A stretch of 64,000 nt of DNA, from positions 185,895 through 249,894 of the forward strand of contig ML991816.1 in the NCBI GenBank assembly GCA_010094025.1, given 5' to 3'. The first letter of the stretch is position 1. Each line of letters starts with the position of its first letter. The DNA is from Viridothelium virens. Its lineage: Eukaryota; Ascomycota; Dothideomycetes; Trypetheliales; Trypetheliaceae. Both the position numbers and the translations under genes were made by a program. Below, piece by piece: positions 51,958 to 63,542 of this stretch. The notes under the pieces are model-generated. The model saw only the letters and a program-made list of their open reading frames with translations. It had not been told where the DNA came from and made no database searches.

Positions 51958-53496
51958 AGGGAAGGTCAAAGTTGATAACGAACTGTTGTAGCATTCTGCC
52001 CGAAGACCAGCAGTGAGTAAATCTTTAGGTATGCTGGTTGATTGCCTCGATGACGAAGAAGTATTGGTGTACCCGGAAATATTTTTGAGCTGCGACCCGC
52101 AGGAAAGAAAGGAGAGAGCCGGGTACAGCTCAATTCTCCACTCACTCACAATATATTTTCCATAGTAGCAGAGACTCAATACTGCTTTCAGTCTCTCTAC
52201 CGTTTTGATCAATTGCTGACTAATAGTAGTGCTTGCCATTGCCAGGAATCAATCCAGAGACGACGATGCAAGCGCTTGAGGAGATCTGAAGACCGAGAAG
52301 AGTTTTCCTTGGCGTTATTGCTGTATTTCAAGCCTTGTTTCACGTTTCTCGTAGTGTTTTCGGGTGAGTCGTAGTATTTTGAGTCCATAAAACGTAAAAT
52401 GGCGAGGAGATATCCGACGAAATTGGCACATTCCCTTGCAGTGCTGTAGCTGTTACTGTACTTTTTGTAATGGTCTTATTTTGATGAAGAAGAGATTCAG
52501 AAGCAGTAATGGAGCCTACACCTTCCTTAGGCTCTTATCTACTGTAAAGGCCTGTACCCCTCGCGCTTTCAACGAGGCTGAGGCGGTGGCTGAGCGAGTA
52601 TGTATGGAGCACCGGGGAAGCAAGTACAGGCTGCTCTCGTGGCAGCAGACGTGGAATGCTCGCTCCGGCGACGCTAAAAACAACAACAAGCTACACCGCG
52701 GTTTAACACACGAATAACTTCATCAATTCTTGCCCAGTCCTATTTATTTGTGTATTATCCGAATCGCCATGATGGGCTCATTACAATCCACTACTTCTCG
52801 TCTAAAACAAACACCTCCTCGTCCTTGGGCACCACCCAAATTTGAACCTTATGCTTTGACACCTTTCCCGGAGAACCTAACTAGATCCACACCTCAGAAA
52901 TAGCTTCAGATAACTTCCAAGTAGGTCAATTTACATGCGCGAGGCGTCCTGCCACAAAATCGCAAAATTCTTATACAAAAAATGTCCGTGTGCGGCAGCC
53001 CGCCACGGCAGTGCAAGGGATAGAGTACTACCGCAACGTAGCATTACCCCTTCGGCTTCCTGGCTCTGCTGTCTGTAATATGCCCACTCCAACGACACTA
53101 AAATTGCTGTGTTGGACCGCCGCTCTCCAGGGAAGGAAACACCGACCGATTTTGACACAGACCACCTGCCCTATCTTCTGCCCTATCTCCTCTCACCTCT
53201 CATTATTTTTATGATTTTACTGCCTACAATGCCTAGAGAGATTGTTTTTCGATATTAGCAGAGCAGAAGCCAGACATTTCCTGTCAAATTCTAGAACATA
53301 TGATATGAGAGGCGTTTGTTGTTGTTTGGGTGGTTGGTGTGAGTTTCGGTCGGTTTTTCCTTCCCTGTGGAGTGCCGATACCGCAGAGAGAGTGTGTCCT
53401 ATAACAGCGGAGAGCGTGGCCGGAATGTTATATCCTTTCAAAAGCTTGGTTCCTGATGAGAAATCTCCTTAGGCGTCTGACCGTGGCCATGGCGTC
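51958..53496. other. 1.5-kb intergenic region without a supported gene
   Basis: Only short frames without homology on either strand (for example 52436-52717). Contains an ATG at 53489 in ideal context just upstream of the erv1 start, in another frame. Confidence 0.55.
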
Positions 53497-54219
53497 ATGC
53501 CCGATCAAACGCCCGTTCCCATTCTCTTGCACTTCTTCTGCACGATAGAGCAGCAGACGGGGATGCCACCGCAACCGCTCGATGCGGAGCGAACCCCATA
53601 TGGACCCTCGTCCAGCGATGAGCAGCAGGATGTAACGCCCAGGAAACTACCTAAAGGCGTTGTATTGGGGCCTGATGAAAAACCGTAAGTCTCATCTATG
53701 CCTTTTGCAGCTACTCTTCCCTGTCTCTTCTAACGGTATACCAGATGTCGCACGTGCAGCTCCGGTTCTGCATTCGCTTCGTGGGCCGCAATGACGAAGA
53801 AGCAGAGCCCGGCTTCCCCTAGCTCAACCACAAATTCCCTGGCTTCCTCCGCTTCCTCCTCCCAGCTTCTTGCTGATTGCCCGCCGGACGTCGAAGGACT
53901 TGGTCGAGCTGCATGGACACTCCTACACTCGATGACCGCCACATATCCAACCTCACCGTCATCAGTCCAGCAAACCGATGCCCGGCAGTTTCTGTCCAGC
54001 TTCTCGCGACTATATCCATGCTGGGTATGTGCAGAGGACTTCCAGCAGTGGATGCGCGATCCGTGCAACGCACCGAGGGTAAGCTCAAGGGATGAGTTTG
54101 GGCAGTGGATGTGTGAGGCGCACAATGCGGTGAACGTGAAACTGGGAAAAGAGCGGTTCAATTGTGCGAGATGGGAGGAACGGTGGCGGACGGGATGGAA
54201 GGATGGGAGTTGCGATTAG
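53497..54219 (+). CDS. erv1: Mitochondrial FAD-linked sulfhydryl oxidase Erv1
   Basis: Exons 53497-53684 and 53745-54219 (60-nt intron, GTAAGT, TCTAAC branch, ACCAG) give 220 residues; the ATG at 53563 would give 198. The shuttle disulfide CRTC is at residues 64-67, a Ser-rich linker follows, and the ALR/Erv domain starts at GLGRAAWTLLHSMTATYP. The active-site CxxC is YPCWVCAEDF (155-158); further family residues are RDEFGQWMCEAHNAVNVKLG, which binds FAD and holds a structural Cys, and WRTGWKDG near the end. With Mia40 it drives oxidative folding in the intermembrane space. An upstream ATG at 53489 with ideal context opens a 19-codon frame overlapping the start. Confidence 0.94.
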
Positions 54220-54449
54220 GTGGAGGCTTGCCTAGCATGAAGGGCGGCGTTGAAAGATCGAGCATTTCTGGCCGCGTGGATAGAGAAATCTCCACTTAGA
54301 AAAGATGGTATTGCATTAATGGACTGTACATATTGACGGAATCACAGATCTAGATTACTAGGTGAGATAAACGCAGGATCGGAAGATCACACCAGCGGCA
54401 TCTTTTATTGGAAGTCAAGAAAGTATCGTTTTCTCAGCAATTTCTACAC

Positions 54450-55852
54450 TCAGCTACTAGCAAAAGCGCAGGCCCCCAGATCTAACTTCTTCACTGGCGC
54501 CCCGGGGGATATGTCAAAGTCAAATATATCCATCGGCAGACCCATCGTTGTGCAAGCGTTCGGTATGTCGACAATGCCAGCAATGTGGCCTTGCACGGGT
54601 GCGCAGGACAATAACAGATAGATCTGGTAATCGTTGTATCCGTACCTCCGCAGGTATTCGATGCAGCGCAAGCTAGTCTGTCGATACGCAATAGTGGCGT
54701 CCAGATAATGTTGCTTGCCGGCCGAGTCGACGCTGAAGCCTTCGAAGTAGATGTATCGACCAGGTCCAAATTGTGGCTCGACGGGCCCGGGGATATATAT
54801 GGGCGACTTCATGCCGAGCTCCTGCATGCCGTTCTTCATGACGGTAAACTTGAAGGTAATAACACCCGCCATCTCGATAGCACCACAGAACGAAATCTCG
54901 CCATCACCCTCTGCACCAATACTGTTAGCGCCTTCATCTCTTTCCTCACACTCATCCACACTCACGAGAGAAATGCAAGTCCCCAACACTAAACTTCGCC
55001 CCCTTCACATGCACCGGCAAATACACCTTACTCCCCCTCGACAAATTCTTAATATCACAATTCCCGCCATGCTCCGGCCTCCCCGGAATCGTCCTCGCCC
55101 CCTCCCTGCCCACCCTCTCCTTGAGCTCCGCCCCCGCGGACCCAGCATGCACACTCTTCGGCTGCGGCGGCAACGCCACCTCCCTCCCCAAATGGGCACT
55201 CGCACTGATCAGCTCCGCCTCGCGCCGATTCCACTCGGCCAGCACCTGCGGGCTAGGCGCGCACCCGAGAATGCCCGGATGGATGAGCCCCGCAAAGCGC
55301 ACGCCGGGGATATGGCGCGAGGAGCAGAAGATGCCCTCGAAGTCCCAGATCGCTTTCGCCGCGTGCGGGTAGACCTCGTCGAGGAAGCCGCCGCCGTTGC
55401 TGGCGTCGAAGACACCCGTGAAGCCCCAGGGTTGCGACTGCAGTGGCTGCACGTCTTGGATTTCGACGAGGAGCACGTCGCCCGGTTCGGCGTTTTCGAT
55501 CTCGAAGGGCCCGCTGAGGTAGTGCACGCGTGTTAGGTCGACATTTTTGATGTCGTCGGCGGTGTCGGTGTTTTTGATTTGGCCGCCGGTCCAGTCGACG
55601 CATTCGATTTTGACGACTTCGTTGTTTTTGATGGTGCCAGCGAAGGGGACTGTGGGGAGAGGTGGGTGAGGCTGGGGATTAGTAGGGTTTGCTGGGGGAG
55701 GACGCACTGTCTGGATGCCAGCGATTCTGTGGAGAATTTTAGGAGGCTGGCAGTATTTGAGTGTCGGTTGAACTTACGTGAAGTTGAGGTTGATCGTACG
55801 CTTCCTTGTCCAGGTCGACCCTCGCCGCATATCTGATCTCCTGCTTGCCCAT
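54450..55852 (-). CDS. fmdS: Formamidase (FmdA/AmdA family)
   Basis: Four exons: 55852-55778, 55726-55708, 55649-54966 and 54910-54450, total 412 residues. Exon 2 is a 19-nt microexon; with it the N-terminus reads NRWHPD/IPFAGTIKN across the junction, the family signature. Further landmarks are VKIECVDWTGGQI, VHYLSGPFEIENAEPGDVLL, QPWGFTGVFDASNGGGFLDE and GDGEISFCGAIEMAG, the last rebuilt by intron 3 (GTGAGT, GCTAAC branch). The enzyme hydrolyses formamide to formate and ammonia. Introns are 51, 58 and 55 nt. It converges with erv1 (230 bases). Without splicing the gene looks like three unrelated frames. Confidence 0.94.
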
Positions 55853-56585
55853 TGTGAAGCAATCTCTCTCAGTATGGAAAATGAAGCTGGTTTAGTCTTG
55901 TATGATCTTGAATAGAAAATGAAACCGAAGGAGAGACTGATGAAAGAAAGCTTCCTCCTCGAAGGGAGGGGTTTTAGTACAGAAACACTTCAATGCGGGG
56001 CTCTTCTAGATAAGGTATTATAACATTCGGTTCATGCACTATCTAGGTAGGTAGAGCTCAGCGTCGGTCTAAATAAAGGGCCATCTTGCATGCGGCAGAT
56101 CGGTGTGGAGCTTGGCTTGAAGTTCTGAAGATAAGCAATGGCCTACCAGATACATGGGCAGCTTGGATTTTAGTCATGGCGGCTTGCGACTATCACTGGC
56201 GGCGTGAGTGTTGACTTGCCGTCTCTTGAATTGCGGGGGAGAGGACGGCCAGCCGATGAAGGTGGGATGGTGGGGCAGGTCTATCGTCGAAAGCTGCCTG
56301 GCTGACCGTGACGTAAAGAGCTTTTTTTGTCTGGCAGGGGCTGATCAGTGTCTCCTATGGTTGAGGTTACGAGGTTTACAAGTATCCAGAATTTGAGCGA
56401 ATGCTGTTCAGTCATCCTTGAAATTATTTGCGAGTAAAAGCCAAATTGCGTCCTAACCATTCTTTCCGCATCTGCAAAGTGGCTGGGTAAGTAGATAGTC
56501 TACGATAAATCTCATAAGTGCGCCAGTTGAATGGAGACGAAAGGGGTATACTGGATGAAATGAAAGCACCTCCGGAGTCTCAGAG
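55853..56585. other. Intergenic region, no supported gene
   Basis: About 0.73 kb between two minus-strand genes; promoter of the formamidase and 3' end of the PhoD-like gene. Has a ctaggtaggtag repeat near 56043. No coding signal. Confidence 0.55.
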
Positions 56586-58579
56586 TCAACCCCATACCGC
56601 GTCTCTGGCTCTTCCCACCATGCTGCCTTTGATTGGTGATTGCAGAAAATAGCTCCATGTTTCTTTGCCATCAACGAAAAGTCTATACCTCAGCAAGGAT
56701 TGATCGCTCTTTTGTGGAGTGGAAAGCTCAATGGCCCCGAATTTGTGATTTCCTCTTGGGTGATACCTTCGCAATTCGTTAGCAAAAATCACCGACGTTT
56801 GGGCAACAGCAACAACTTACTTAATCATCCTGTCTTCTCCCTTAGCAACCTCGTGATCGTCACTGCCAAAGAGAGGAGAGCGCTCCCAGTATGTCCTCCA
56901 AGGCACCCAAAACATATTCAATGGACTGCAGCTAAACTCTGTTACGCTTGCTTGCACCGGCCACTTCCCACCTTCCGGAGGCACCAGCTCTGTCGCTGCA
57001 AATTCGTGCCGGTCTCCACTCAGTACTACGACGCCCACGCCCTGCGCACTCGCACTCACGTCCCACATGGACTCCAAGATCTTCTGGCGTTCGAATAGAT
57101 AGCCGCCCCAGGTATCCCCGGTATTGATCCGCCAATTACGTGTGAACGGCACGCTCGATACAACGAACTTCCAGCGTACTCCCGAAGGCGGTGTGGCGCG
57201 AAGCCAACGAAGCAGATCCTCGAGCTGCTCTTCCCCGAGCATGCTTTTTTCTGCACTCGTCGCGTTCGCCGAAGCTATCGGATTGCGGTACCGTCGCGTA
57301 TCAAGCAGGAAATATGACGCGGGACCCTGCGTAAAGGAGAAGTAGGTTGCGCCACGGCGCACTGCAGGGGGGTTGACGCTGGTATGATAGTGATGCCAAG
57401 GGTCGACGGCGGCAGGGTATGGCGCAGTGGTATTCTGATCCCAGTCATTGGCGATCTCATGGTCGTCCAGAACGTGAATCCAGGGCAGCCCCCGAGACAC
57501 AGCTGACCAGTCGGGAGAGGCATACGTCTGACGGTATTCGCGCCGGTAGGTTTCGATATTATCGCCCAGGCGGCGCGGGACGTCGATGTAGATGAAGTCG
57601 CCGAGGAAGAGCATGAATTGTGCTTGAAAATAGTCCTTGACGACAGCCAGGTGCTGGAATCCGGGGACAGAGAGAGGATGGGAAAAGGGGTTGTAAGGGA
57701 AGTGGCGTTTGATGCAGCTGGAGTGGAAGAACACGAAGCGACCGTGGTTGTGACGGGAAATCTCGCCGGCTCTGGGGGCCGTAGTGAAGGAATCGCTATG
57801 GTTGTTCGACAGCGCGTATTTATACGTGGTATCCGGTTTGAGACCTTTGAGGACGAACGCAGCAGTGAAATCAGTGTCTTCGGCGAGCCAAGCAATTTTG
57901 CCCGCAGATTTCCAAGAGTCGTCTTCAAGACTGGTGCCGGTACTCCAGGACTGAGAGGCATCTTCGTTGCGGTAGGAAATCCAGATTGGCAGCTCATCAC
58001 CGCGAGGCTCACGAATGAGGATATTCGCAGTAGTGTCCGAGACGAACCCTAATCTAGCAAAGGACAACTCATTTGCTTGATGAAAATATGGAGCGTTATA
58101 GACGTCATCCGTAACCATTCCCACCAAAAGTATATTGATAAGAACGGTGATGATGCTCCAGACCATCGACACAGGACTCGGAAGGCCGCTAAGGACGGTA
58201 TAGAGTGCTCGGGGTCCCTGATCTTCTAACACAATCGTTTCTTGTACATCGAGCTCCTCAACCGGCACGTCGCCGTTGCCATTCGCCTTGACTTCCTCCT
58301 TGACTGCTGACGGCACGCCATCTGGATCTCCGGTCTCTGTCGTGATTATATCGAGCTCATCCGCTATGACTTTATATGGCGAAGTTGTAGCAAAGCTGAT
58401 GCCAAACGAGACCAGGTAGGTTGCGAAGAGGGTCCATACTAAAGGAGGGACAAGCTAAATCCAAACGCGTCTGTTAGTGAGAGTAGTTTGGCGATGAATG
58501 TAGGCTTAATTCTTTGGCGCCGTATTATTACGATTATCGACTTTGAAATGCTGCCTAGCAGTGGATCACTTGGCGCCAT
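56586..58579 (-). CDS. PhoD-like phosphatase/phosphodiesterase, membrane anchored
   Basis: Exons 58579-58532, 58454-56821 and 56766-56586 give 620 residues. Intron 1 (77 nt, GTAATA, CACTAAC branch) and intron 2 (54 nt, GTAAGT, TTGCTAACG branch) keep phase. An N-terminal hydrophobic helix (VPPLVWTLFATYLVSFGISF) and a second one near residue 105 (VWSIITVLINILLVGMV) suggest membrane insertion. The metallophosphatase core carries FFHSSCIKRHFPYNPF, MLFLGDFIYIDVPRR, WIHVLDDHEIANDWD and VVLSGDRHEFAATE, matching PhoD metal ligands. The last exon restores the usual family end (HKFGAIELST, LLRYRLFVDGKETWS). Likely an alkaline phosphodiesterase/phosphatase of the secretory pathway or vacuole; substrate unknown. 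Confidence 0.92.
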
Positions 58580-59099
58580 GGTGCAGCCCAGCAAGACAGT
58601 ATTCCTACGAGAGCTCTCGCTTCGAAAACTAGGGAAATGAAATGATACTAACATGGTGGGGTACCTACAAGATGTCAGCCTTTCCAATTGTTGCAAGAGT
58701 GTGAATTTCAATATGCATTACTGACCCATCTTAGAAACACATAGCTTAATAGCCTGATGCAAGTGGAGCTTGCCACGGTTAAGTCGTCGGTAAGGGACGC
58801 CATTTGCACATGGCTTGGCGAGGGCTAGAAAGATGAAGCTTGAAAATGAGAGAAGGGAGCAGCAACAGACGGAAGCTACATCTTGGCTGAGTGGCTGTTT
58901 GCGGGTGCATAAACAATGGCCGACGCGCGAATCGCTGGAGCTCCACAGCCTCTAACACGTGGGAATCGTTGGCCATGACGTCAATCCGGAATGCGAAAAC
59001 TTCGCATTATTAACACTTCATCACCAGATCCTCATTTGCCCATTACCTACTATTGCTACCTCGACACCCCGCTTCGTGCTGGTATTTTTGTCTCCCGAA
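58580..59099. other. Intergenic region upstream of the PhoD-like gene
   Basis: 520 bases, divergent promoter space. Nothing recognised beyond a palindrome-poor, mixed sequence. Confidence 0.5.
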
Positions 59100-59360
59100 A
59101 TGGAAAAGTCACTGGACATTACCAAACCGCAGCACAGCTTCTGCAGCGGTGATCTAGACTTTGTCCCGAAACCCTTGTATTTTACGAACCAGGAATTCAC
59201 CGGGAGACTTCATGCGAATTTATCTAAGAAAGGCTATTGCTGGTGAGTAACGTGCGTGTGTATGCCGACGGACAATCGATAAGCGAGCATCGAAAGCTCA
59301 ACACACGCCTGTCTGTCCGAAGGTGGTAGGTTCTCACATGTTATGTCTCTCGTAGAGTAA
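59100..59360 (+). CDS. Possible two-exon small protein, 57 residues
   Basis: ATG at 59100 opens a frame to a strong donor GTGAGTAA at 59243; acceptor GGTGGTAG ends at 59329 and joins in phase to a 31-nt exon ending at TAA 59360. The first exon reads DFVPKPLYFTNQEFTGRLHA, which has a protein-like composition. No family recognised; could equally be a first exon of something longer or chance. Confidence 0.3.
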
Positions 59361-59599
59361 AAATTGCAGCTCTACCTCCTCCATGCTTCTTCCTACTGCT
59401 CTGAATAACATCACTTCATCTCCGCTACTACGCTCATTACTGTAGTTGACTACACGTCGTGCTCACCATCACTAAATCACACTATCTACATTCCCTTTCA
59501 CATTCAGCAGACCGGTTACGGGAAATCGATCTGGCGCTTATCGACTTCAATTTGCCCTCAATCGACAAGGTCCCACAAACTCAAGCCGGGCCATCCACC

Positions 59600-60373
59600 A
59601 TGACTCTGTCATTTCTATCATTTCCGCCTGAGCTCAGACAGCAAATATATCACTACCTCAGTCCGCCGTGTTCATACCTCCTTGATAAGTCCCATCCGAA
59701 GGCAAGATTCTATAAAGGATTTAAGAGAATGCCCATGTATTCTGAGCCCTTCACGATCCCCGACTGGACGTTCAACCTGGAGTTCCCACGCGTCAGCCAT
59801 CCACCTGACTATCTGGTCAGCATTCGCATGCAGCTGGCTCTGGCATCAACATGCAAAAAGCTACGATCCGAAATTCTTGGGGAATTATTTGCCAGATACA
59901 CCTTCTCAGTCACTGGTGACACCGACGATCTAAGTAAAGTGAACCGCTTCCTGTGCTCTATCGGTCCTGCCAACCGCCGGGCGCTACGTCTCATTGATAT
60001 CCAAGGCGGCGCCCCCCCTGCCGGACTTTCCTCGAACAGCCTGTTGCTCTCAAATTTCGGCTACAGAATATTTGTGACACCCAGTGGTGACGTCGTTGCT
60101 ACCACGCACCCGTCTCTACTACCTGCCGCAATTGCATCGGCAAAACAACCCTTTAAGGAAGAAGAGGCCTTTCGTCCCGATCCCCAGGAGGTCAGCATAC
60201 TTGAAATCCTGTTGAATTACCAGGAAGACTTTGACCCTGACTTCGAAATCAAAATCCGGCTGGATCCTCGGAAATTTCCCCCTGTAGTATATTATTGGGG
60301 TTATGGACCACCAGGATGGGAACTCGACGTACCGTGCTTGAAGCGTGCGGTCCCCCCTTCGACTTCACAGTAG
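59600..60373 (+). CDS. 2EXR/F-box-like domain protein
   Basis: Single exon of 257 residues from the ATG at 59600; the frame is open upstream but without another ATG. TLSFLSFPPELRQQIYHYL at the start is the F-box-like/2EXR motif common in filamentous ascomycetes, and the later ALASTCKKLRSEILGELFAR segment is the typical second helix (xxSCRQLRxE) of that family. The rest, including a Pro-rich end, has no recognised domain. The family is expanded and variable; function unknown, perhaps substrate recruitment. Confidence 0.82.
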   Translation: MTLSFLSFPPELRQQIYHYLSPPCSYLLDKSHPKARFYKGFKRMPMYSEPFTIPDWTFNLEFPRVSHPPDYLVSIRMQLALASTCKKLRSEILGELFARYTFSVTGDTDDLSKVNRFLCSIGPANRRALRLIDIQGGAPPAGLSSNSLLLSNFGYRIFVTPSGDVVATTHPSLLPAAIASAKQPFKEEEAFRPDPQEVSILEILLNYQEDFDPDFEIKIRLDPRKFPPVVYYWGYGPPGWELDVPCLKRAVPPSTSQ

Positions 60374-61191
60374 TGAGTTCGGATCTAATCTAGGGTCTAC
60401 ATCTCGACAATCAAAGATAGCAGCAGGAGGGGAAGACTGAGAACTTTGTACAAAGGAGGTGAAAGTACAATCGTCACCAATCACATCTGATGATGTGCAT
60501 AGGAGCTCGTCTCCTCTTTTCTTTCTTCCCCAAGCTTAGGTCGCTGTACATCTATGCTTCATACTGCTGTCTTTCTGCTGAGGAGGAATCTACTCTCTTT
60601 TCTAATTCTTTGTCATTATTTCCATGGACACTTCCCATGATTCACCTTAAATGTATTGACTTACCAGGGGTATACTTTGGGCTCGGCGCCCATGCTTTCA
60701 TCCATGGTATTTCTCAGAGTGCCTCAGCGCCAGATAATTGAGTAGATAGCAGTCTCAATGCTGATCTTATTCGCACTACATGTGCTCCTTGCTATAAAAT
60801 TGAATAGCAGTAGCTACTCTTGTACTCTTGTAGCCGTCGCTGGATTAGTAAATACAGAGATGTGCCTGTGGACATGCTTGAATCACCTGTGGACCTGACT
60901 TGTTCGTAAAGAAGATCTTTAGGCCTGCATGAATACGAAACTTGGATAGATCGAAAGAAGCCTATGAGACTAGCCAGGATTCAACTAACAGTCACATACT
61001 CCACCAGATCTAGAAACCTTGAGCCGATCCTAGGAAATATTCTCAATATATCATAAGCTTACCTTCAATCTTTCCCAGCTTCCTTGTTTGTTACTCTGTG
61101 TCTTATATAGTGTTCAGGCAGGCTAGTGGATATACAACCTGCTACGAAATAGAGAGTTATTTCACATTCATATATCGGTGCGTAATGCAAG
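60374..61191. other. Intergenic region between 2EXR and HET genes
   Basis: About 0.8 kb between convergent genes. A short frame at 60490-60741 (FFPKLRSLYIYASYCCLSAE) resembles the tail of an F-box-like protein and may be relic sequence. Nothing else seen. Confidence 0.45.
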
Positions 61192-63057
61192 TCAATGAAT
61201 CTCAAACTGATCTACAGGGTGTTTGCCTTCTTCCATCTCATCTACAGCTTTCCCGTCCATGTAGCCATCCACAAAACACGCTCCGACGAAGATATAATGA
61301 GCGTCCACGTTTCTCAAAACGATTGGTATATCGGAACCAAGAAGGACGCAAATGAGATCCGACTCTTCTGTCTCCGCCGGAACCAGGATAAATATTCCAC
61401 TATTGGTGACCGCAAAGCGACGACGCGCAGTGATCATTTCCCACATGCCAAAGAAATGACCAAAGTCATCGGCGTCGGATGGCGAGACAGACTCGACGTA
61501 TTGTTCTAGAGCATCGATATGTGCATCGGCTATTGCGAAGTCTGTTGCAATTTTGCATGCATTCTCAAGGCTTGGGAGCTTGATCTCTTCTGCAAATGTT
61601 TCTGATGCATCAGAACAAATGTGCGACCAGAACAACGCGAAGATTTCGCGGAGATCGGCCTCATTTGTGCCGCAAGTCGACTTCTTAGATAATGCTAGTC
61701 CCGCCCAAGATCGAAATACCTGCCAAGCTTTCGAATGTAGTGAGAATGACGGCTCCTCACGACCGAGAGAGCGGGTCACGGGATTCAACCAAGCAGATTT
61801 ACAGGCCTGACCTAGCTGGCAGACACCGGCCAATTGGAAACCTTTGGCTATTAGAACGTCTCCTTGAATAGTGTAAGTGGGCTCAAGTCTCCAAGCCCGA
61901 GTGCAACGAAACGGGGGCACTAGATCATGACTGCATGTCAACGCGGATGTTGATCGAAATAGCGAGTCCTCGAGGAAATACACGTTGCTAGCTGCAAAAT
62001 CGGGAACCCACGAGGGAAGCTCATTATCCTTCTGTATTGGCTCCCGTAAGCAGAGGATCGTTAATGGGGCATTCAGCGGTCTGCGGCAACCCTGACCGAG
62101 GCGAACGAAATCGATATAGGCTTCTTTCTTGCTCATGCGGTAATCTATGTGACTTGAGAAATCTATGTTCGCCTCACAAAGGTCAAGCAAGCCATACAGA
62201 GCAAACAGATTATCGCGAGGATCGGATGCTCCGCGTCCACGCCAGAATGGGAGTATTTGGATATAGTCTTCAACTGACGAGCACTCGTAACCCTGCCTGC
62301 GTGTCATGCTTAGCACGAGCGGACTGAATGCCTTTAGTGCGACCACAGAGCTGCTCTGGTATCTGAGACTTGATCCAAGGATACCCTGACGGGCCTCCGC
62401 CTGAGTACAACTATAAGCGGCCAAAACGGTATCGAATGTTGGCCAGTCAATCGAGCAATTGCCAACAAGGATTTTGAGTGAGTGTGCAAGAACGACCTCT
62501 TGCACAATCCAAACCCGGCTCCAATATTCCTGAAAGATGAGGTCTGCCATGGCGTCCATCAAGTCAGCGTCCTTGTCATACGTCCAGGCTCCGATGATTT
62601 CGATCGCGTCATCCTGTGTCTTATTTGCGAACCTTCTCATAAACTCGAACGCCAGCTTGGTACCTCTGACTTCGGGTCCAATCCAAGCGATGACTTCAAC
62701 AGCGGAGCCATAGATATATCTCATCCGACGGACTTGCTCATTTCTCTCGCTCACATCGTCTTGATTGATGCAGATGGCGTCAATCCACATCGTTCGGCAT
62801 GAATCAACAAGCCGAAGATGCCTGAGAGCCATTTCTAAATTTTCCCGAATTGCAAAAGTTTTGTTAGACATCCAGACAGTCTTTACTGGGTGAAGGTCTC
62901 CCCAAGTGTATGATAGAGCGTCGTATTGGGGCTTGGATTGGAGTGAAGCATGATGAAGTTGACAACGAAGATCTTGCGAAAATTGCCCAGGCTCTATAGT
63001 GACAAGGCGTATTTCAGATCTGGAGGTGTCTAGCGACCCGTACGTGTAAGTGTCCAT
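61192..63057 (-). CDS. HET-domain (heterokaryon incompatibility) protein
   Basis: Single exon of 621 residues. The three HET blocks are all present: QYDALSYTWGD near residue 45, LRLVDSCRTMWIDAICINQD with NEQVRRMRYIYGSAVEVIAWIG (about 80-130), and YWSRVWIVQEVVLA near 180. The C-terminal part has DPRDNLFALYGLLD and the usual variable region (VLIAKGFQL...). HET proteins act in nonself recognition and programmed cell death in filamentous ascomycetes, often as effectors partnered with NLR-type sensors; no partner is evident here. No stop or frameshift interrupts it. Confidence 0.93.
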   Translation of the reverse strand: MDTYTYGSLDTSRSEIRLVTIEPGQFSQDLRCQLHHASLQSKPQYDALSYTWGDLHPVKTVWMSNKTFAIRENLEMALRHLRLVDSCRTMWIDAICINQDDVSERNEQVRRMRYIYGSAVEVIAWIGPEVRGTKLAFEFMRRFANKTQDDAIEIIGAWTYDKDADLMDAMADLIFQEYWSRVWIVQEVVLAHSLKILVGNCSIDWPTFDTVLAAYSCTQAEARQGILGSSLRYQSSSVVALKAFSPLVLSMTRRQGYECSSVEDYIQILPFWRGRGASDPRDNLFALYGLLDLCEANIDFSSHIDYRMSKKEAYIDFVRLGQGCRRPLNAPLTILCLREPIQKDNELPSWVPDFAASNVYFLEDSLFRSTSALTCSHDLVPPFRCTRAWRLEPTYTIQGDVLIAKGFQLAGVCQLGQACKSAWLNPVTRSLGREEPSFSLHSKAWQVFRSWAGLALSKKSTCGTNEADLREIFALFWSHICSDASETFAEEIKLPSLENACKIATDFAIADAHIDALEQYVESVSPSDADDFGHFFGMWEMITARRRFAVTNSGIFILVPAETEESDLICVLLGSDIPIVLRNVDAHYIFVGACFVDGYMDGKAVDEMEEGKHPVDQFEIH

Positions 63058-63542
63058 TTAGAAAGCCACAGCTCGTGCAATGTTAGAGTAGGGTCCTGAG
63101 ATCTTCAAGGTCTGAATCCATGCGTAATTGCATTGGTTCCCCGAGCATGCGCCTACAAATGGGCGCCTGCCGTCACTCTTACTCGATCTTGCATCTTAGA
63201 TCTTAATGGAAAGCGCACCTATGATAAGCTGTTTAAGTTCATAAAGCTAAATGGAGGGACTGAAGAAGAGACTTCTGTTGCCGATAATCTCTTGAATATT
63301 TGCTATTGACGTGATGCAGTTTTCGACACCTCATTACTCACAAAAGGGGGCTGTAAAGAATCGCTTAGAGTATGCCTGTAAAAGTCTCAGGCTCCCTTGC
63401 TCGTTGGCTTTTTTCGTTAGGGTCAGACAAGCTAGCCAATCATACCTATAGGAGTATCCACGGGTCCGTGCAACCCACGGGTATCTGCAACACCGCTCCG
63501 CGTTGCGCACCACCACCTTCAAAATTGAATATCTCCACAACC
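63058..63542. other. Upstream of the HET gene and left end of a transposon
   Basis: Holds the HET promoter and, from about 63445, a CCACGGGT direct repeat (63459 and 63475 region) with GGTCCGTGCAACCC, resembling terminal inverted repeats of pogo/Fot1-type elements. The matching right end would be beyond the window. Confidence 0.45.

Noticed and set aside
56817-58316. PhoD-like frame taken as a single exon
   Set aside because: It begins at a GTG and stops inside intron 2; flanking exons restore the N-terminal helix and the family C-terminus.
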